Positions 1 to 8,307 of a stretch of 43,941 bases of DNA are shown here, in pieces. Numbering within the stretch: the stretch's first letter is position 1; each line of letters begins with the position of its first letter. Source of the stretch: Legionella shakespearei DSM 23087 (GTDB taxonomy: Bacteria > Pseudomonadota > Gammaproteobacteria > Legionellales > Legionellaceae); assembly GCF_000373765.1 (NCBI RefSeq), contig NZ_KB892396.1, positions 7,248-51,188 on the forward strand. Direction: 5' to 3'. Position numbers and translations under genes: made by a program. A model generated the notes under the pieces. The model searched no databases. It had not been told where the DNA came from and saw only the letters and a list, made by a program, of their open reading frames with translations.

Positions 1-14
1 CTAATACGGGCTAC
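1..14. repeat. Family B palindrome, right end cut by window edge
   Basis: The first 14 bases (ctaatacgggctac) match the right end of the family B palindromes seen whole at 884-971, 20810-20900 and 41450-41535. The rest lies outside the window. It sits just downstream of the stop of the minus-strand hydrolase gene. Confidence 0.7.
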
Positions 15-57
15 AAATTCTGCAAGATATGGGCAGATATATAGTAGAGTGCCCCCA

Positions 58-870
58 TCATAGTGTTTTAATGAACTCGTTAAAACATTCTTGCACTTCT
101 TCCTGTTTAAGAATCCATGGACAATGTCCTGCATCAATCACTTTGTTGATTATATTTGCCGATTGGAATCGTTTATCTTGTATAAAAATCTGGGGAGGGC
201 AAATAAAATCGTGTTCACTGGCAATGGTCATTGCTGGTATTAAAGAGGGTTGCCATTTGCATTGATAGTTCGCATAAAAATTATGAATGGTGTAATCATA
301 GGCCTCACTGTTAAAGGCAAAAAGCGGTATCATTTGTTCCCCTTCACGCATTTCTTCAGCTGTAAAACAATAATATTTATAGGTATTCCAGAATTCTCTA
401 TACGTCTCATCAGACGGGTTTAAATGATAGACGGTGGCAGGAGCAACCAAATCGGGAAGCTGATGTTTTTCTTGCATCGCCGCGACATGCTCAAAAAAAC
501 TGTTTTTTGTTGTGGTATTCATCATCACAAGGCCTGACAGATGTGGTTCAATTTCAGGAATATTCAAGACAAACATGCCGGCAAAACTGTGAGTGACCAA
601 TACCGGATTATGAACTGTTTGTAATAACGCAATCAGTCCCTTTTCCCAATCTTTAAAATCAAGAGTCCCTTGAGGGTTTGTGCCATCCCTGGGGAAATCA
701 AGCAGCAATATGCTGCCTGGTAATTTCAGGTTTTTGCAAAAATCTATTAAATATTCGGATCCTAAGCCAGGACCACCTGGCAAAAATATCCAGGTATAAC
801 CAGAGCTTTGTACTATTGGGTTAATTCTATAACCATGATCTGTGAACTTCATACTGCTTTTATCCAACAT
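58..870 (-). CDS. Alpha/beta hydrolase, proline-iminopeptidase-like
   Basis: A 270-residue cytoplasmic alpha/beta-hydrolase; the substrate cannot be read from sequence. Near residue 32 is GGPGLGSEY, the oxyanion loop typical of the proline iminopeptidase branch. The nucleophile elbow is THSFAG (Ser near residue 96), and C-terminal EHDF and DAGHCPW supply the likely acid and histidine. There is no signal peptide. The start is uncertain: the first ATG ends at 870 and another Met lies six codons in (MKFTDHGY), neither with a strong ribosome site. The upstream gap is filled by a family B palindrome, so the promoter must lie in or beyond that repeat. A lipase, esterase or C-C hydrolase role is equally possible. 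Confidence 0.8.
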   Translation of the reverse strand: MLDKSSMKFTDHGYRINPIVQSSGYTWIFLPGGPGLGSEYLIDFCKNLKLPGSILLLDFPRDGTNPQGTLDFKDWEKGLIALLQTVHNPVLVTHSFAGMFVLNIPEIEPHLSGLVMMNTTTKNSFFEHVAAMQEKHQLPDLVAPATVYHLNPSDETYREFWNTYKYYCFTAEEMREGEQMIPLFAFNSEAYDYTIHNFYANYQCKWQPSLIPAMTIASEHDFICPPQIFIQDKRFQSANIINKVIDAGHCPWILKQEEVQECFNEFIKTL

Positions 871-883
871 ATAGTTTCAGATT

Positions 884-971
884 CGTAGCCCGCATTAGCG
901 TGAGCGTAATGCGGGAACATGGGTTCCTTGCCACTTCGATCCCGTATTACGCTTCGCTAATACGGGCTACG
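884..971. repeat. Family B palindrome, complete copy B1
   Basis: An 88-bp inverted repeat. The left arm begins cgtagcccgcattagcg and the right arm ends cgctaatacgggctacg. The centre carries tgccacttcgatccc, a module also found in copy B2 and in family F. It separates the hydrolase gene from the dksA terminator. Confidence 0.85.
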
Positions 972-1002
972 TCCTTTGTTTTTTATAATGTATCGTTGCA
1001 GG

Positions 1003-1033
1003 AAATAAAAAAATTCCCGCTTGTGCGGGAATT
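1003..1033 (-). terminator. Rho-independent terminator of dksA
   Basis: On the minus strand a 9-bp perfect stem (aattcccgc / gcgggaatt) with a 4-base loop is followed directly by a run of T (the plus strand reads ataaaaaaa at 1005-1013). It begins 27 bases past the dksA stop codon, the expected place. Confidence 0.85.
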
Positions 1034-1059
1034 ATATAATAAATGCTTGATTTGGCGAA

Positions 1060-1536
1060 TCAGGAACCCTGATTTTGACGCTCTTTGATTTCAGACAAGG
1101 TTTTGCAATCAATACATAAGGTTGCAGTAGGTCTTGCTTCAAGGCGTTTGAGGCCAATTTCAATACCACAGGCTTCGCAATAGCCGAAATCGTCATTTCT
1201 TAAACGTTCCAGAGCATCTTCAATTTTCTTGATAAGTTTTCGCTCTCTGTCACGGGTACGCAGTTCAATACTGAACTCCTCTTCCTGGCTTGCTCTGTCA
1301 GAAGGATCAGGGAAATTGGCTGCTTCGTCTTTCATGTGGGTCACAGTTCGGTCGACTTCTTCCATTAATGACTGACGCCAGGCTAACAATATTTGTTCAA
1401 TATGAGCCAATTGCTTTTCATTCATATACTCTTCCCCTTCAGTCTCCTGATAAGGGGCGATTCCCATGCTTCCTATTGCGTCGTTTTTCACGTTGTATTG
1501 TCTCTCATTGGTTTTATCAATTAATTGTTCTGTCAT
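1060..1536 (-). CDS. dksA: RNA polymerase-binding transcription factor DksA
   Basis: DksA binds the RNA polymerase secondary channel and, with ppGpp, resets promoter choice during starvation. In Legionella this feeds the switch to the transmissive phase. The C-terminal part is almost collinear with E. coli DksA: coiled coil with the tip acidic residues ([11 protein letters not shown]), then [15 protein letters not shown], and a four-Cys zinc finger (CEAC...CIDC). The open frame runs upstream to 1626, but I place the start at 1536: it is preceded by ttggaggccaaa and gives 158 residues against 151 in E. coli. The 30 residues before it do not resemble the family. A strong terminator follows at 1003-1033. 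Confidence 0.95.
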   Translation of the reverse strand: MTEQLIDKTNERQYNVKNDAIGSMGIAPYQETEGEEYMNEKQLAHIEQILLAWRQSLMEEVDRTVTHMKDEAANFPDPSDRASQEEEFSIELRTRDRERKLIKKIEDALERLRNDDFGYCEACGIEIGLKRLEARPTATLCIDCKTLSEIKERQNQGS

Positions 1537-1647
1537 TTTGGCCTCCAACTCCTCGGTCTGTTGACTTTGAAACTGAGTTCTGTGGAAGTCGCAAGATATA
1601 CCAAAAATCGACAGATTCATCAACAAAATAATCTTTTAATATCAATA

Positions 1648-2487
1648 TCAAGGATGCCAACCTCCACTAACCCTATCATGTCCCTGAATATCTTGCCAGC
1701 ACTGCACATTTTTATATCCTGATTTATTAAGTATAGTCTCAATATCAGTTTTTTGATCATACCCGTGCTCGAGCAAGAGTAAACCATTAGGCAAGAGGTG
1801 GTCATAACCGTGTTGGATAATATATTGTAGATCAGCTAATCCTTCTTGACTACTCACCAATGCACTTCGTGGTTCAAATCGGACATCACCTTGATTTAAA
1901 TGAGGATCTTGTTCATTAATATAAGGAGGATTAGAAATAATTGCATGATATTTTTTTTCTGGCAGGGCACTAAACCAGTCTGAATGGTAAAAATGAATAG
2001 TGCCAAGACCTAAATCTGCTGCATTTTCCATGGCTACTTTTAAAGCCTCTTCACTGGCATCACAGGCACTGATTTCCCAATCAGGCCGCTCTTTGGCAAG
2101 TGCCAGGGCAATGGCTCCACTGCCTGTTCCCATATCAAGAACAGAGATATTGGGCTGATCACCCAGAAGTTCCAGAGTTAACTCAACCAGACGTTCTGTA
2201 TCATGCCTTGGAATTAACGTATGGCTATTTACTTTTAAAGTAAGAGACCAGAAATCACGGTATCCTGTAAGGTAGGCGATTGGAATTCCCGAAGCACGTT
2301 GCGCTATCAGTTGCTTAAAGGCTTCTGATTGCTCAGCGTTGATAGCTTCTTCAGCATGCGCGTAAAGATAAGCCCGGTTTTTATTTAAAAGATGGCCTAA
2401 TAATAATTCTGCTTCCAGACGGGTATCGGTATCGAGCGCGTCAAGTTGCTGCGAGGCTTGTTCCAGAGCCTTGCGGATACTAATCAT
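1648..2487 (-). CDS. prmC: Release factor glutamine methyltransferase PrmC
   Basis: PrmC (HemK) methylates the glutamine of the GGQ motif in peptide-chain release factors, using S-adenosylmethionine. The Rossmann core shows [16 protein letters not shown], and the catalytic NPPY tetrapeptide is at about residues 186-189 (SNPPYINEQ). I take the start at 2487 (MISIRKAL), giving 279 residues; the open frame extends ten codons further, but that part lies inside prfA. The ATG overlaps the prfA stop by 8 bases (ATGATTAG), so the two genes are translationally coupled, as in the standard hemA-prfA-prmC operon. A second member of the family, prmB, is at 39412-40320. Confidence 0.95.
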   Translation of the reverse strand: MISIRKALEQASQQLDALDTDTRLEAELLLGHLLNKNRAYLYAHAEEAINAEQSEAFKQLIAQRASGIPIAYLTGYRDFWSLTLKVNSHTLIPRHDTERLVELTLELLGDQPNISVLDMGTGSGAIALALAKERPDWEISACDASEEALKVAMENAADLGLGTIHFYHSDWFSALPEKKYHAIISNPPYINEQDPHLNQGDVRFEPRSALVSSQEGLADLQYIIQHGYDHLLPNGLLLLEHGYDQKTDIETILNKSGYKNVQCWQDIQGHDRVSGGWHP

Positions 2488-3568
2488 TGCGTCCCAGTTC
2501 CGCCAGTAATTCGGCATGGTATTCGCGTTTCAAAGAGTCTATAACCAGGTTTAAATTTCCTTCCATTACATCACCTAACTGATAAATGGTCAGGTTAATA
2601 CGATGGTCGGTCAGACGCCCCTGTGGAAAATTATAGGTACGGATGCGTTCCGAACGGTCGCCAGTTCCTACCAGTGATTTACGGGTTTGTGCCTGCTCTT
2701 TTCTTTGTTTGCTTTGTTCTGCATCCAATAAACGGGTTTGCAGCAGAGACATGGCTTTTGCACGGTTCTTATGTTGAGAGCGCTCATCCTGACACTCTAC
2801 AACCACGCCAGTCGGAATATGAGTAATTCGAATGGCCGAATCCGTTTTGTTAACGTGCTGGCCTCCGGCACCTGATGATCGATAGGTATCAATACGTAAA
2901 TCATCGGGGTTAATTTGAATTTCATCAATTTCATCAACTTCGGGCATAATAGCTACTGTGCAGGCTGAAGTATGCACGCGGCCTTGTGATTCGGTTTCTG
3001 GCACTCGTTGAACCCGATGTGCCCCTGACTCAAATTTTAATTGCGAATACACGGCACTGCCGCTGATTCTGGCAATAATTTCTTTATAACCACCGTGTTC
3101 TCCATGGCTTGCACTGATTAACTCCAGTTGCCAGCCTTGAGTTTCTGCGAAGCGGCTGTACATGCGATAAAGATCGCCTGCGAAAATGGCTGCTTCATCG
3201 CCACCAGTCCCTGCGCGTACTTCAAGATAGATATTGCGTTCATCGTCAGGGTCTTTAGGAATTAAATGCCATTGCAACTGTTCATCAAGCTCTTCCACCA
3301 ATTGTTTGGCACTGTCTTGTTCTTCTTCTGCCATTGCAGACAGTTCTTTGTCATCACCATTCAAAAGTTCCTCTAAGGACAATAAATTATTTTTAGCATC
3401 CAGATAGGATTCATAACATTGAGCAACCGGATCCAGTTGCGCGTATTCTTTGGATAAGGCTTTAAACTGATTTTGATCGGCAATCACAGACGCTTCGGAT
3501 AATAAACGACCTACTTCCTGAAAGCGTTCCAGCATTTGCTGTAATTTTAACTCAAGAGATTTCTTCAT
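2480..3568 (-). CDS. prfA: Peptide chain release factor 1
   Basis: RF1 reads UAA and UAG in the ribosomal A site and triggers peptide release. The recognition region has [14 protein letters not shown], with P-x-T as the codon-reading tripeptide (PxT marks RF1; RF2 would have SPF). The catalytic loop is [15 protein letters not shown] with GGQ intact, the substrate of the PrmC encoded next door. The start at 3568 (MKKSLELK) gives 362 residues, against 360 in E. coli; the open frame continues 26 codons upstream inside hemA with no family resemblance. The ATG lies 17 bases inside the end of hemA, so translation is probably coupled to hemA. Confidence 0.96.
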   Translation of the reverse strand: MKKSLELKLQQMLERFQEVGRLLSEASVIADQNQFKALSKEYAQLDPVAQCYESYLDAKNNLLSLEELLNGDDKELSAMAEEEQDSAKQLVEELDEQLQWHLIPKDPDDERNIYLEVRAGTGGDEAAIFAGDLYRMYSRFAETQGWQLELISASHGEHGGYKEIIARISGSAVYSQLKFESGAHRVQRVPETESQGRVHTSACTVAIMPEVDEIDEIQINPDDLRIDTYRSSGAGGQHVNKTDSAIRITHIPTGVVVECQDERSQHKNRAKAMSLLQTRLLDAEQSKQRKEQAQTRKSLVGTGDRSERIRTYNFPQGRLTDHRINLTIYQLGDVMEGNLNLVIDSLKREYHAELLAELGRND

Positions 3569-4826
3569 AGGATGATTGGCATTGTGTGGTTGTATTAAAA
3601 AGGTATTGCGCCAGTGACAACAAGTCTTCCCGACCGTCCCAGGCAATTTGTCTTAAGCCTGTGGTTGGATTATGAGTTAATTTGTTTACCAGGCGCTCGC
3701 TGAATTCATTAAGAACCGTCTGTTGGCTTTGGCCGGCAGAAAGCTTTTTCAAGGCACGTTCCAATTCCTGTTGTGCCAGCTGTTGCATTTGACTGCGATA
3801 ATCGCAGATTACATCTTTTGCCCTTAAGGAACGGTGCCAGCGTATGTAATTATCCAGTTCACTTTCAATTAATTGCTCTGCCTGAAGGGCTGCATGCCTT
3901 CTTTCATCCATTCCCTTTTCTATCATGATGTGTAAATCATCCACATTATAAAGATGAACTTGCTCTAATTCACCGACATTGTTTTCAATATCGCGAGGAA
4001 CAGCCAGGTCCAGGAAAAACATAGGTGCTTGCTTTCTTTGGCTCATTGCATGTTCGACCAGGCTTTTATTAATAAAGGGAAGAGGGCAGGCCGTTGCCGA
4101 GATAACCACATCTGCCTGGGGCAGATATTGGGGAATGTCACCAATGGAAACTGTTTTTCCGCCAAAAGTATCAGCAAGCTTTTGGGCATTTTCCAGCGTC
4201 CTGCTGGCAACCATAAAGCGGTGCACTCCATGTTGGTATAAGTACTTGGCGACCAGGGATGCTGTTTCTCCAGCGCCAATTAAAAATACATTGAGCGGCT
4301 TATAATTTGTAAATAATTGACCTATCAGTTGCACTGCTGCATAAGCAACAGATACGGGATTTGTACCTATACCACTGCGAGTTCTTATTCTTTTTGAGGC
4401 ACTAAAGATGTATTCAAAAACCGGACGCAGTTGTGTTTTGACTGTGCCCAGACGACAAGCCTGCTGGTATGCCTGTTTCATTTGCCCCAGAATTTGTGGC
4501 TCACCTATCATCATCGAATCCAGGCCGCTGGCAACACGCAGGGTATGTTTGATTCCCTGATTGCCTTCATGCACATAGAGAAAAGGCGATAATTCATCTT
4601 GTAATAATTGATGTTCGTTTGCCAGCCAGTGGCTAATGATTTCTGGCTCTTCAGTATCGCAATAAATTTCGGTGCGATTGCACGTAGATAAAATAGCCGC
4701 TTCGTTCACTGCCGGAAGTTCTATAAGACTGTGCAGCAAGGAATCCTGCATAGCAGCAGGCAATGCGACTTTTTCACGCACATTAATTGGAGCCGTTTTA
4801 TGATTAAGTCCGCAAGCGACAAACAT
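3552..4826 (-). CDS. hemA: Glutamyl-tRNA reductase
   Basis: HemA reduces glutamyl-tRNA(Glu) to glutamate-1-semialdehyde, the committed step of C5 tetrapyrrole (haem) synthesis. The N-terminus [20 protein letters not shown] is characteristic, the catalytic Cys is about residue 49 in LSTCNRTE, and the NADPH fold shows [17 protein letters not shown]. The length of 424 residues is normal (418 in E. coli). It is first in the hemA-prfA-prmC operon, and its stop overlaps prfA. The 167-bp gap to the divergent gene at 4994 must hold promoters for both directions; I could not pick a convincing one for hemA. Confidence 0.96.
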   Translation of the reverse strand: MFVACGLNHKTAPINVREKVALPAAMQDSLLHSLIELPAVNEAAILSTCNRTEIYCDTEEPEIISHWLANEHQLLQDELSPFLYVHEGNQGIKHTLRVASGLDSMMIGEPQILGQMKQAYQQACRLGTVKTQLRPVFEYIFSASKRIRTRSGIGTNPVSVAYAAVQLIGQLFTNYKPLNVFLIGAGETASLVAKYLYQHGVHRFMVASRTLENAQKLADTFGGKTVSIGDIPQYLPQADVVISATACPLPFINKSLVEHAMSQRKQAPMFFLDLAVPRDIENNVGELEQVHLYNVDDLHIMIEKGMDERRHAALQAEQLIESELDNYIRWHRSLRAKDVICDYRSQMQQLAQQELERALKKLSAGQSQQTVLNEFSERLVNKLTHNPTTGLRQIAWDGREDLLSLAQYLFNTTTQCQSSYEEIS

Positions 4827-4993
4827 TATTGGATATTATTAGTCATTGTTTCAGTTGAATTAATGAATTGTAACCGATCAACCGCAAAAGGTGTAGAGAA
4901 ACAACGAACAAATCCTAAAGTAGTTTTTCATTTGGCCGTCAACAATGATAGCCACTTTTTGCACACACTGTGTAAATTAGAAAGGAGCAGCTA

Positions 4994-5272
4994 ATGGACA
5001 TTATCCTTCAAGGTCAACATAATGCTGAAGAAATGGTTGAGAGCCTCGACCGGGTTTTGAAATTATTTAAGGAGCGTTATCAGGTTGAAGGTTTTCGTGA
5101 AATCCATTTGACAGTCACTTTATTGGATCAACAAGGTGATGAGGTGGAGTTAATAGATACTGAATCTCATCAGGCTTATCGAATTTTCGAAGTGTACCGA
5201 CAAGGATATGAATTGGACGGACGCAAAGGTATTCCTATGCTGCAGTTAGTAGTGGATAATACCAGTAAATAA
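4994..5272 (+). CDS. Conserved hypothetical protein, 92 residues
   Basis: A small soluble acidic protein, not recognised. It is predicted alpha/beta: a helix near residues 10-30 (EEMVESLDRVLKLFKERYQ), then strands (IHLTVTLLDQQGDEVELID; YRIFEVYRQGYEL). It has no signal peptide, Cys cluster or membrane segment. The start has a strong ribosome site (aaaggagcagcta before ATG). It is transcribed away from hemA. Downstream is a composite F/A palindrome, so transcription may end there before the site-2 protease gene. Confidence 0.75.
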   Translation: MDIILQGQHNAEEMVESLDRVLKLFKERYQVEGFREIHLTVTLLDQQGDEVELIDTESHQAYRIFEVYRQGYELDGRKGIPMLQLVVDNTSK

Positions 5273-5289
5273 AATATTGTGGCACGAAC

Positions 5290-5325
5290 GTAGCCCGGTT
5301 GTAAGCAGTTGACTCTTCTACACAC
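5290..5325. repeat. Family F half-module attached to palindrome A1
   Basis: The segment from gtagcccggttgtaagcag to agttgactcttctacacac is, on the other strand, the same 'gtgtagaagagtc...caaccggg' module found beside palindromes A4 (35225-35295) and A5 (39293-39335). It directly abuts A1. Confidence 0.65.
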
Positions 5326-5327
5326 GA

Positions 5328-5434
5328 TCCACGTCGTCCTGAGCGCGTCTTTTGGCGAAGGATCTCCTGAAAGCGGCACGGTGCCAGCATTTGGAGATCC
5401 TTCGCGCCAAAAGACGCGCTCAGGACGACGTGGA
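5328..5434. repeat. Family A palindrome, copy A1
   Basis: Inverted arms of about 40 bp run tccacgtcgtcctgagcgcg...aaggatctcc and ggagatccttcgcg...gacgacgtgga. The centre is ggcacggtgcc, itself palindromic. The left arm lacks two to three bases that the right arm keeps (ggcgaagg against ggcgcgaagg). It lies 49 bases upstream of the site-2 protease start, and that reading frame is open all the way through it. Confidence 0.9.
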
Positions 5435-5482
5435 GCTGCTACGGACCGTCCACAGCTAATCCGAATAGATACAGGAGTTACT

Positions 5483-6553
5483 ATGTTGATGGCGATATTA
5501 GCCATAATTCTCACCCTTATATTGGTCGTGGGTATCCATGAAGCAGGACATGGAATTGCAGCGCGTATCTTTGGGGTAAAAATAAAAAAAATTTCTATTG
5601 GTTTTGGCAAACCCTTAATTCAATGGCAACGCCCCAATGGCACTGTATGGAGCTGGGCAATGTGGCCTTTGGGTGGCTATGTTGATCTTCTTAATACGAG
5701 AATCACTCCTGTTAAACCCGCTGAAGAGCCCTATTGTTTTGATAAGAAGCCTGTTTGGGTGCGCCTGATTATTTTGTTAGCAGGTGTGTTTGCTAATCTC
5801 CTGACAGCCTGGATTGCTTTCGCTCTGGTTTTTTATATTGGTATTGCTTATAAAGTGCCACAAGTGCAATCAGTTCAGCCAGATAGTCTGGCTGCTCAGG
5901 CTGGAATAAACCCGGGAGATCAAGTGCTTGCAATACAGGGGAGACAAACATCTTCCTGGAATGCGGTGGGCATGCAATTGATTATTTTCTGGGGACAAAA
6001 GGATATTAAAGTAACGGTGAAACAGGCTCAAAATCAAGCTCTGAAAGAGGTCACTCTTGATTTAAGCCTGCCTCGTTTTACCCAAAAGCAACGCTCTTTG
6101 TTAGCAGGACTTGGCATAAGTCCGGATGCCTCCGCAGCGCAAGAGGTCGTACGCGCTTCTTCACTGACTGATGCAATGTGGCAAGCGAAAACAACAATCC
6201 TGCATTTGCTTTATTTCTTTATCATGATTTTAAAACAGTTGTTCACTGGTGCGCTCCCATTTTTTATTTTATTAGGGCCTTTAGGCATTTTTGCTGCTTC
6301 TGTCGCTTCCTTGACTCAAGGCGTGATGATTTTTATTTATTTCATTGCAACTTTTAGCGTGGCTGTTGCCTTGGTTAATTTATTTCCCTTACCTGGCCTT
6401 GATGGTGGTTCCATGGTGTATTTGTTAATAGAAAAGATAAGAGGGAAGCCCATATCGGTCGCGATGGAAGTTTTATTATATAAGCTGATGATGATTGTGT
6501 TTTGTGTATTATTAGTACAATTGTGTTTGAATGATTTGGCCCGATTAGTGTAG
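5483..6553 (+). CDS. Membrane zinc metalloprotease, M50 (site-2 protease) family
   Basis: An intramembrane zinc protease of the RseP/SpoIVFB/S2P class; the substrate is unknown. The first transmembrane segment holds HEAGH at residues 19-23 (zinc ligands and catalytic Glu). One PDZ-like region (about 130-200: VQSVQPDSLAAQAGINPGDQ) follows, and the second catalytic motif FPLPGLDGGS provides Asp near residue 307. At 356 residues it is shorter than RseP (450 residues, two PDZ domains) and lies outside the usual dxr-rseP-bamA context, so it is probably a paralogue. I chose the ATG at 5483 (acaggagttact before it, giving MLMAILAIILTLILVVG as first helix); the open frame runs back to 5309 only through palindrome A1. 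Confidence 0.88.
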   Translation: MLMAILAIILTLILVVGIHEAGHGIAARIFGVKIKKISIGFGKPLIQWQRPNGTVWSWAMWPLGGYVDLLNTRITPVKPAEEPYCFDKKPVWVRLIILLAGVFANLLTAWIAFALVFYIGIAYKVPQVQSVQPDSLAAQAGINPGDQVLAIQGRQTSSWNAVGMQLIIFWGQKDIKVTVKQAQNQALKEVTLDLSLPRFTQKQRSLLAGLGISPDASAAQEVVRASSLTDAMWQAKTTILHLLYFFIMILKQLFTGALPFFILLGPLGIFAASVASLTQGVMIFIYFIATFSVAVALVNLFPLPGLDGGSMVYLLIEKIRGKPISVAMEVLLYKLMMIVFCVLLVQLCLNDLARLV

Positions 6554-6669
6554 GGTTATTGTTCATTGTGTTAATACAGTGAAAGATGCGAATAAATATG
6601 AAAATCTACGCAAGTGGCCCCTCCACCTTCGGGGGAGGGTGATTCTGCATAGTTCGGAGGGTTACTCAA

Positions 6670-7377
6670 TTATGAATTTTTAACAATTGTTCGTGCACAA
6701 CACCAAACATCCACTCTTTTCACCCCGGCATTTTTTAAACTGAAAGCGATTTCATTTGCCGTACTGCCGGTTGTTAACAGATCATCAACGAGAGCAACAT
6801 GTTCATAAGTCATAGGAGCGGTATGAAAGACTCCCTTGAGGTTTTTTTGTCGCTGTTCACTGTCTAATCCTGCTTGTGGTGCGGTATTAATTACTTTCTT
6901 ACAGCTGGTCAAATCAAAAGGAAGACTTAACTTCCTGGCCAGCAATTTAGTCAAAATTGCTGCCTGATTAAACCCGCGAGCCTTGAGACGGCTGGGGTGC
7001 ATGGGGACGGGAATAAGACATTGGGGTTTGGGCCTGTCAGTGTCCCAGGCCTGCACCATCAAATGACAGAATAAATTAGCAAGATAAAGGCCATTGTAGT
7101 ATTTAAATTGATGCAGCAGGCTTCTAAGTGGTTCTTCAAAGGAATAAGCAATAAACGTTGCATCAAAATGCGGAGGATTTTTAATGCAGTGTCCACAGAT
7201 TAAGTAACCATCGTCAGGAAGAGGGTAGGCACACTGGACACAGCGACAGCCCAGACGGCTCATTAATTGAATGCATTCAGCGCACACAGCCAAGGTGCTT
7301 TTATGAAATTGGTTGCACAATGTGCATATTGAAGGCAGACGTATACTTCGTGTTATACTGATTATTTTCTGGCGCAC
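6670..7377 (-). CDS. comF: ComF-type phosphoribosyltransferase-like protein
   Basis: ComF/GntX-type proteins assist uptake or processing of transforming DNA in naturally competent bacteria. The N-terminus carries Cys pairs for zinc (CTLC, CAEC, CVQC, CGHC over about residues 18-76). The C-terminus has the PRTase-I loop HVALVDDLLTTGSTANEIAF, and PVPMHPSRLKARGFNQA is the usual central block. The length of 235 residues is normal. The first codon is GTG at 7377, with aggaaa 11 bases upstream. It diverges from bioC with only 44 bp between the two starts, so each promoter overlaps the neighbour's coding start. Confidence 0.9.
   Translation of the reverse strand: MRQKIISITRSIRLPSICTLCNQFHKSTLAVCAECIQLMSRLGCRCVQCAYPLPDDGYLICGHCIKNPPHFDATFIAYSFEEPLRSLLHQFKYYNGLYLANLFCHLMVQAWDTDRPKPQCLIPVPMHPSRLKARGFNQAAILTKLLARKLSLPFDLTSCKKVINTAPQAGLDSEQRQKNLKGVFHTAPMTYEHVALVDDLLTTGSTANEIAFSLKNAGVKRVDVWCCARTIVKNS
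7329..7359 (+). promoter_or_regulatory. Candidate extended -10 promoter for bioC
   Basis: TTGAAG at 7329-7334 and TGT-TATACT at 7351-7359 (extended -10) are separated by 19 bp. The hexamers lie inside the 5' end of the divergent comF. The start point would be near 7366, giving a leader of about 55 bases before the bioC ATG at 7422. Judged by eye only. Confidence 0.4.
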
Positions 7378-7421
7378 GAGCGTTGGATTTCCTGTATTTA
7401 ACTTTTTTCCTGGTCAGTATA

Positions 7422-8288
7422 ATGGCGGTCAAAAATGAAATTAGCAAGGCATTTAATCAACATGCCGCAGAATATGAACTGGCAGCAAAAGTTCAACATG
7501 AAATTGGCGAAAGGCTGTTTGAGCGTCTGCAGTATTTAAAAATGGCTCCTCAGCGTATCCTTGATTTGGGCTGTGGCCCCGGGATGTTTTCGCGTGAATT
7601 GGCAAAGATGTATCCCAAGGCGCAAATTGTTGGCCTCGATTTGGCTCAGGCTATGTTGCTGCAAGCCAAAAAGAAACAGAGCTGGCGGCGTAAATGGTCT
7701 TTAGTAACTGCGGATATGAGCCATATGCCTTTTCCTTCGGGTCTTTTCGATTTGGTATTTGCCAATCAGGTGATTCATTGGGGGCATCCGCAGGCTCAGG
7801 TTTTTCGTGAAATTAACCGGGTAATGAATGTGAATGCCTGTTTTATGTTTACCACTTTAGGGCCAGACACGTTTAAAGAGTTAAAAGCCGCATGGTCCGG
7901 AGTTAATGAATTTCAGCATGTGAATGAATTCGTTGATATGCATGATATTGGCGACAGTCTGATGGCTGAGCACTTTTTAGAACCAGTGATGGATATGGAG
8001 TTATTAGCTGTCCATTATGAGACTTTGCCCCAATTATTAAATTCTCTGCAAGCCCAAGGGGTAAGAAATATTAACCCGCAAAGGAATCAGGGCTTAACCG
8101 GTAAAAAATCGTGGCAGCAATTTGAGCGCAATTACGGGGCATTGCAAACCGGTAACGGTAAATATCCCCTTACTTATGAAGTAGTTTACGGGCATGCCTG
8201 GAAAGGGGAACAGCGAAAAACAAACAACGGTATTGAGACCTTGATCCCCTTGTCCCAAATCAAAAAAAACATTCCTAAGGGGATATAA
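7422..8288 (+). CDS. bioC: Malonyl-ACP O-methyltransferase BioC
   Basis: BioC methylates malonyl-ACP (or -CoA), disguising it so that fatty acid synthase can build the pimeloyl moiety of biotin. The SAM-binding motif is ILDLGCGPGMFSRELA, then IVGLDLAQAML and FDLVFANQVIHW; the N-terminal KNEISKAFNQHAAEYELAAKVQ is the family's opening. The length is 288 residues with the start at 7422 (MAVKNEIS); the frame opens 13 codons earlier without family support. It stands alone, not with bioABFD. The following phosphatase-like gene starts 19 bases after its stop and is likely read from the same transcript. Confidence 0.93.
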   Translation: MAVKNEISKAFNQHAAEYELAAKVQHEIGERLFERLQYLKMAPQRILDLGCGPGMFSRELAKMYPKAQIVGLDLAQAMLLQAKKKQSWRRKWSLVTADMSHMPFPSGLFDLVFANQVIHWGHPQAQVFREINRVMNVNACFMFTTLGPDTFKELKAAWSGVNEFQHVNEFVDMHDIGDSLMAEHFLEPVMDMELLAVHYETLPQLLNSLQAQGVRNINPQRNQGLTGKKSWQQFERNYGALQTGNGKYPLTYEVVYGHAWKGEQRKTNNGIETLIPLSQIKKNIPKGI

Positions 8289-8307
8289 CCTGTCGTAAGG
8301 AATTTCG

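Noticed and set aside
1537-1626. N-terminal extension of DksA by 30 residues
   Set aside because: The extension has no family similarity, and a good ribosome site precedes the internal ATG at 1536.
4731-4994. Open frame on the plus strand between hemA and the 92-residue gene
   Set aside because: It overlaps the hemA 5' end in antisense, resembles nothing, and occupies the divergent control region.
6619-6639. Hairpin ccctcc-accttcggg-ggaggg between the site-2 protease and comF as a terminator
   Set aside because: The stem is only six pairs with a nine-base loop, and no T run follows on either strand.
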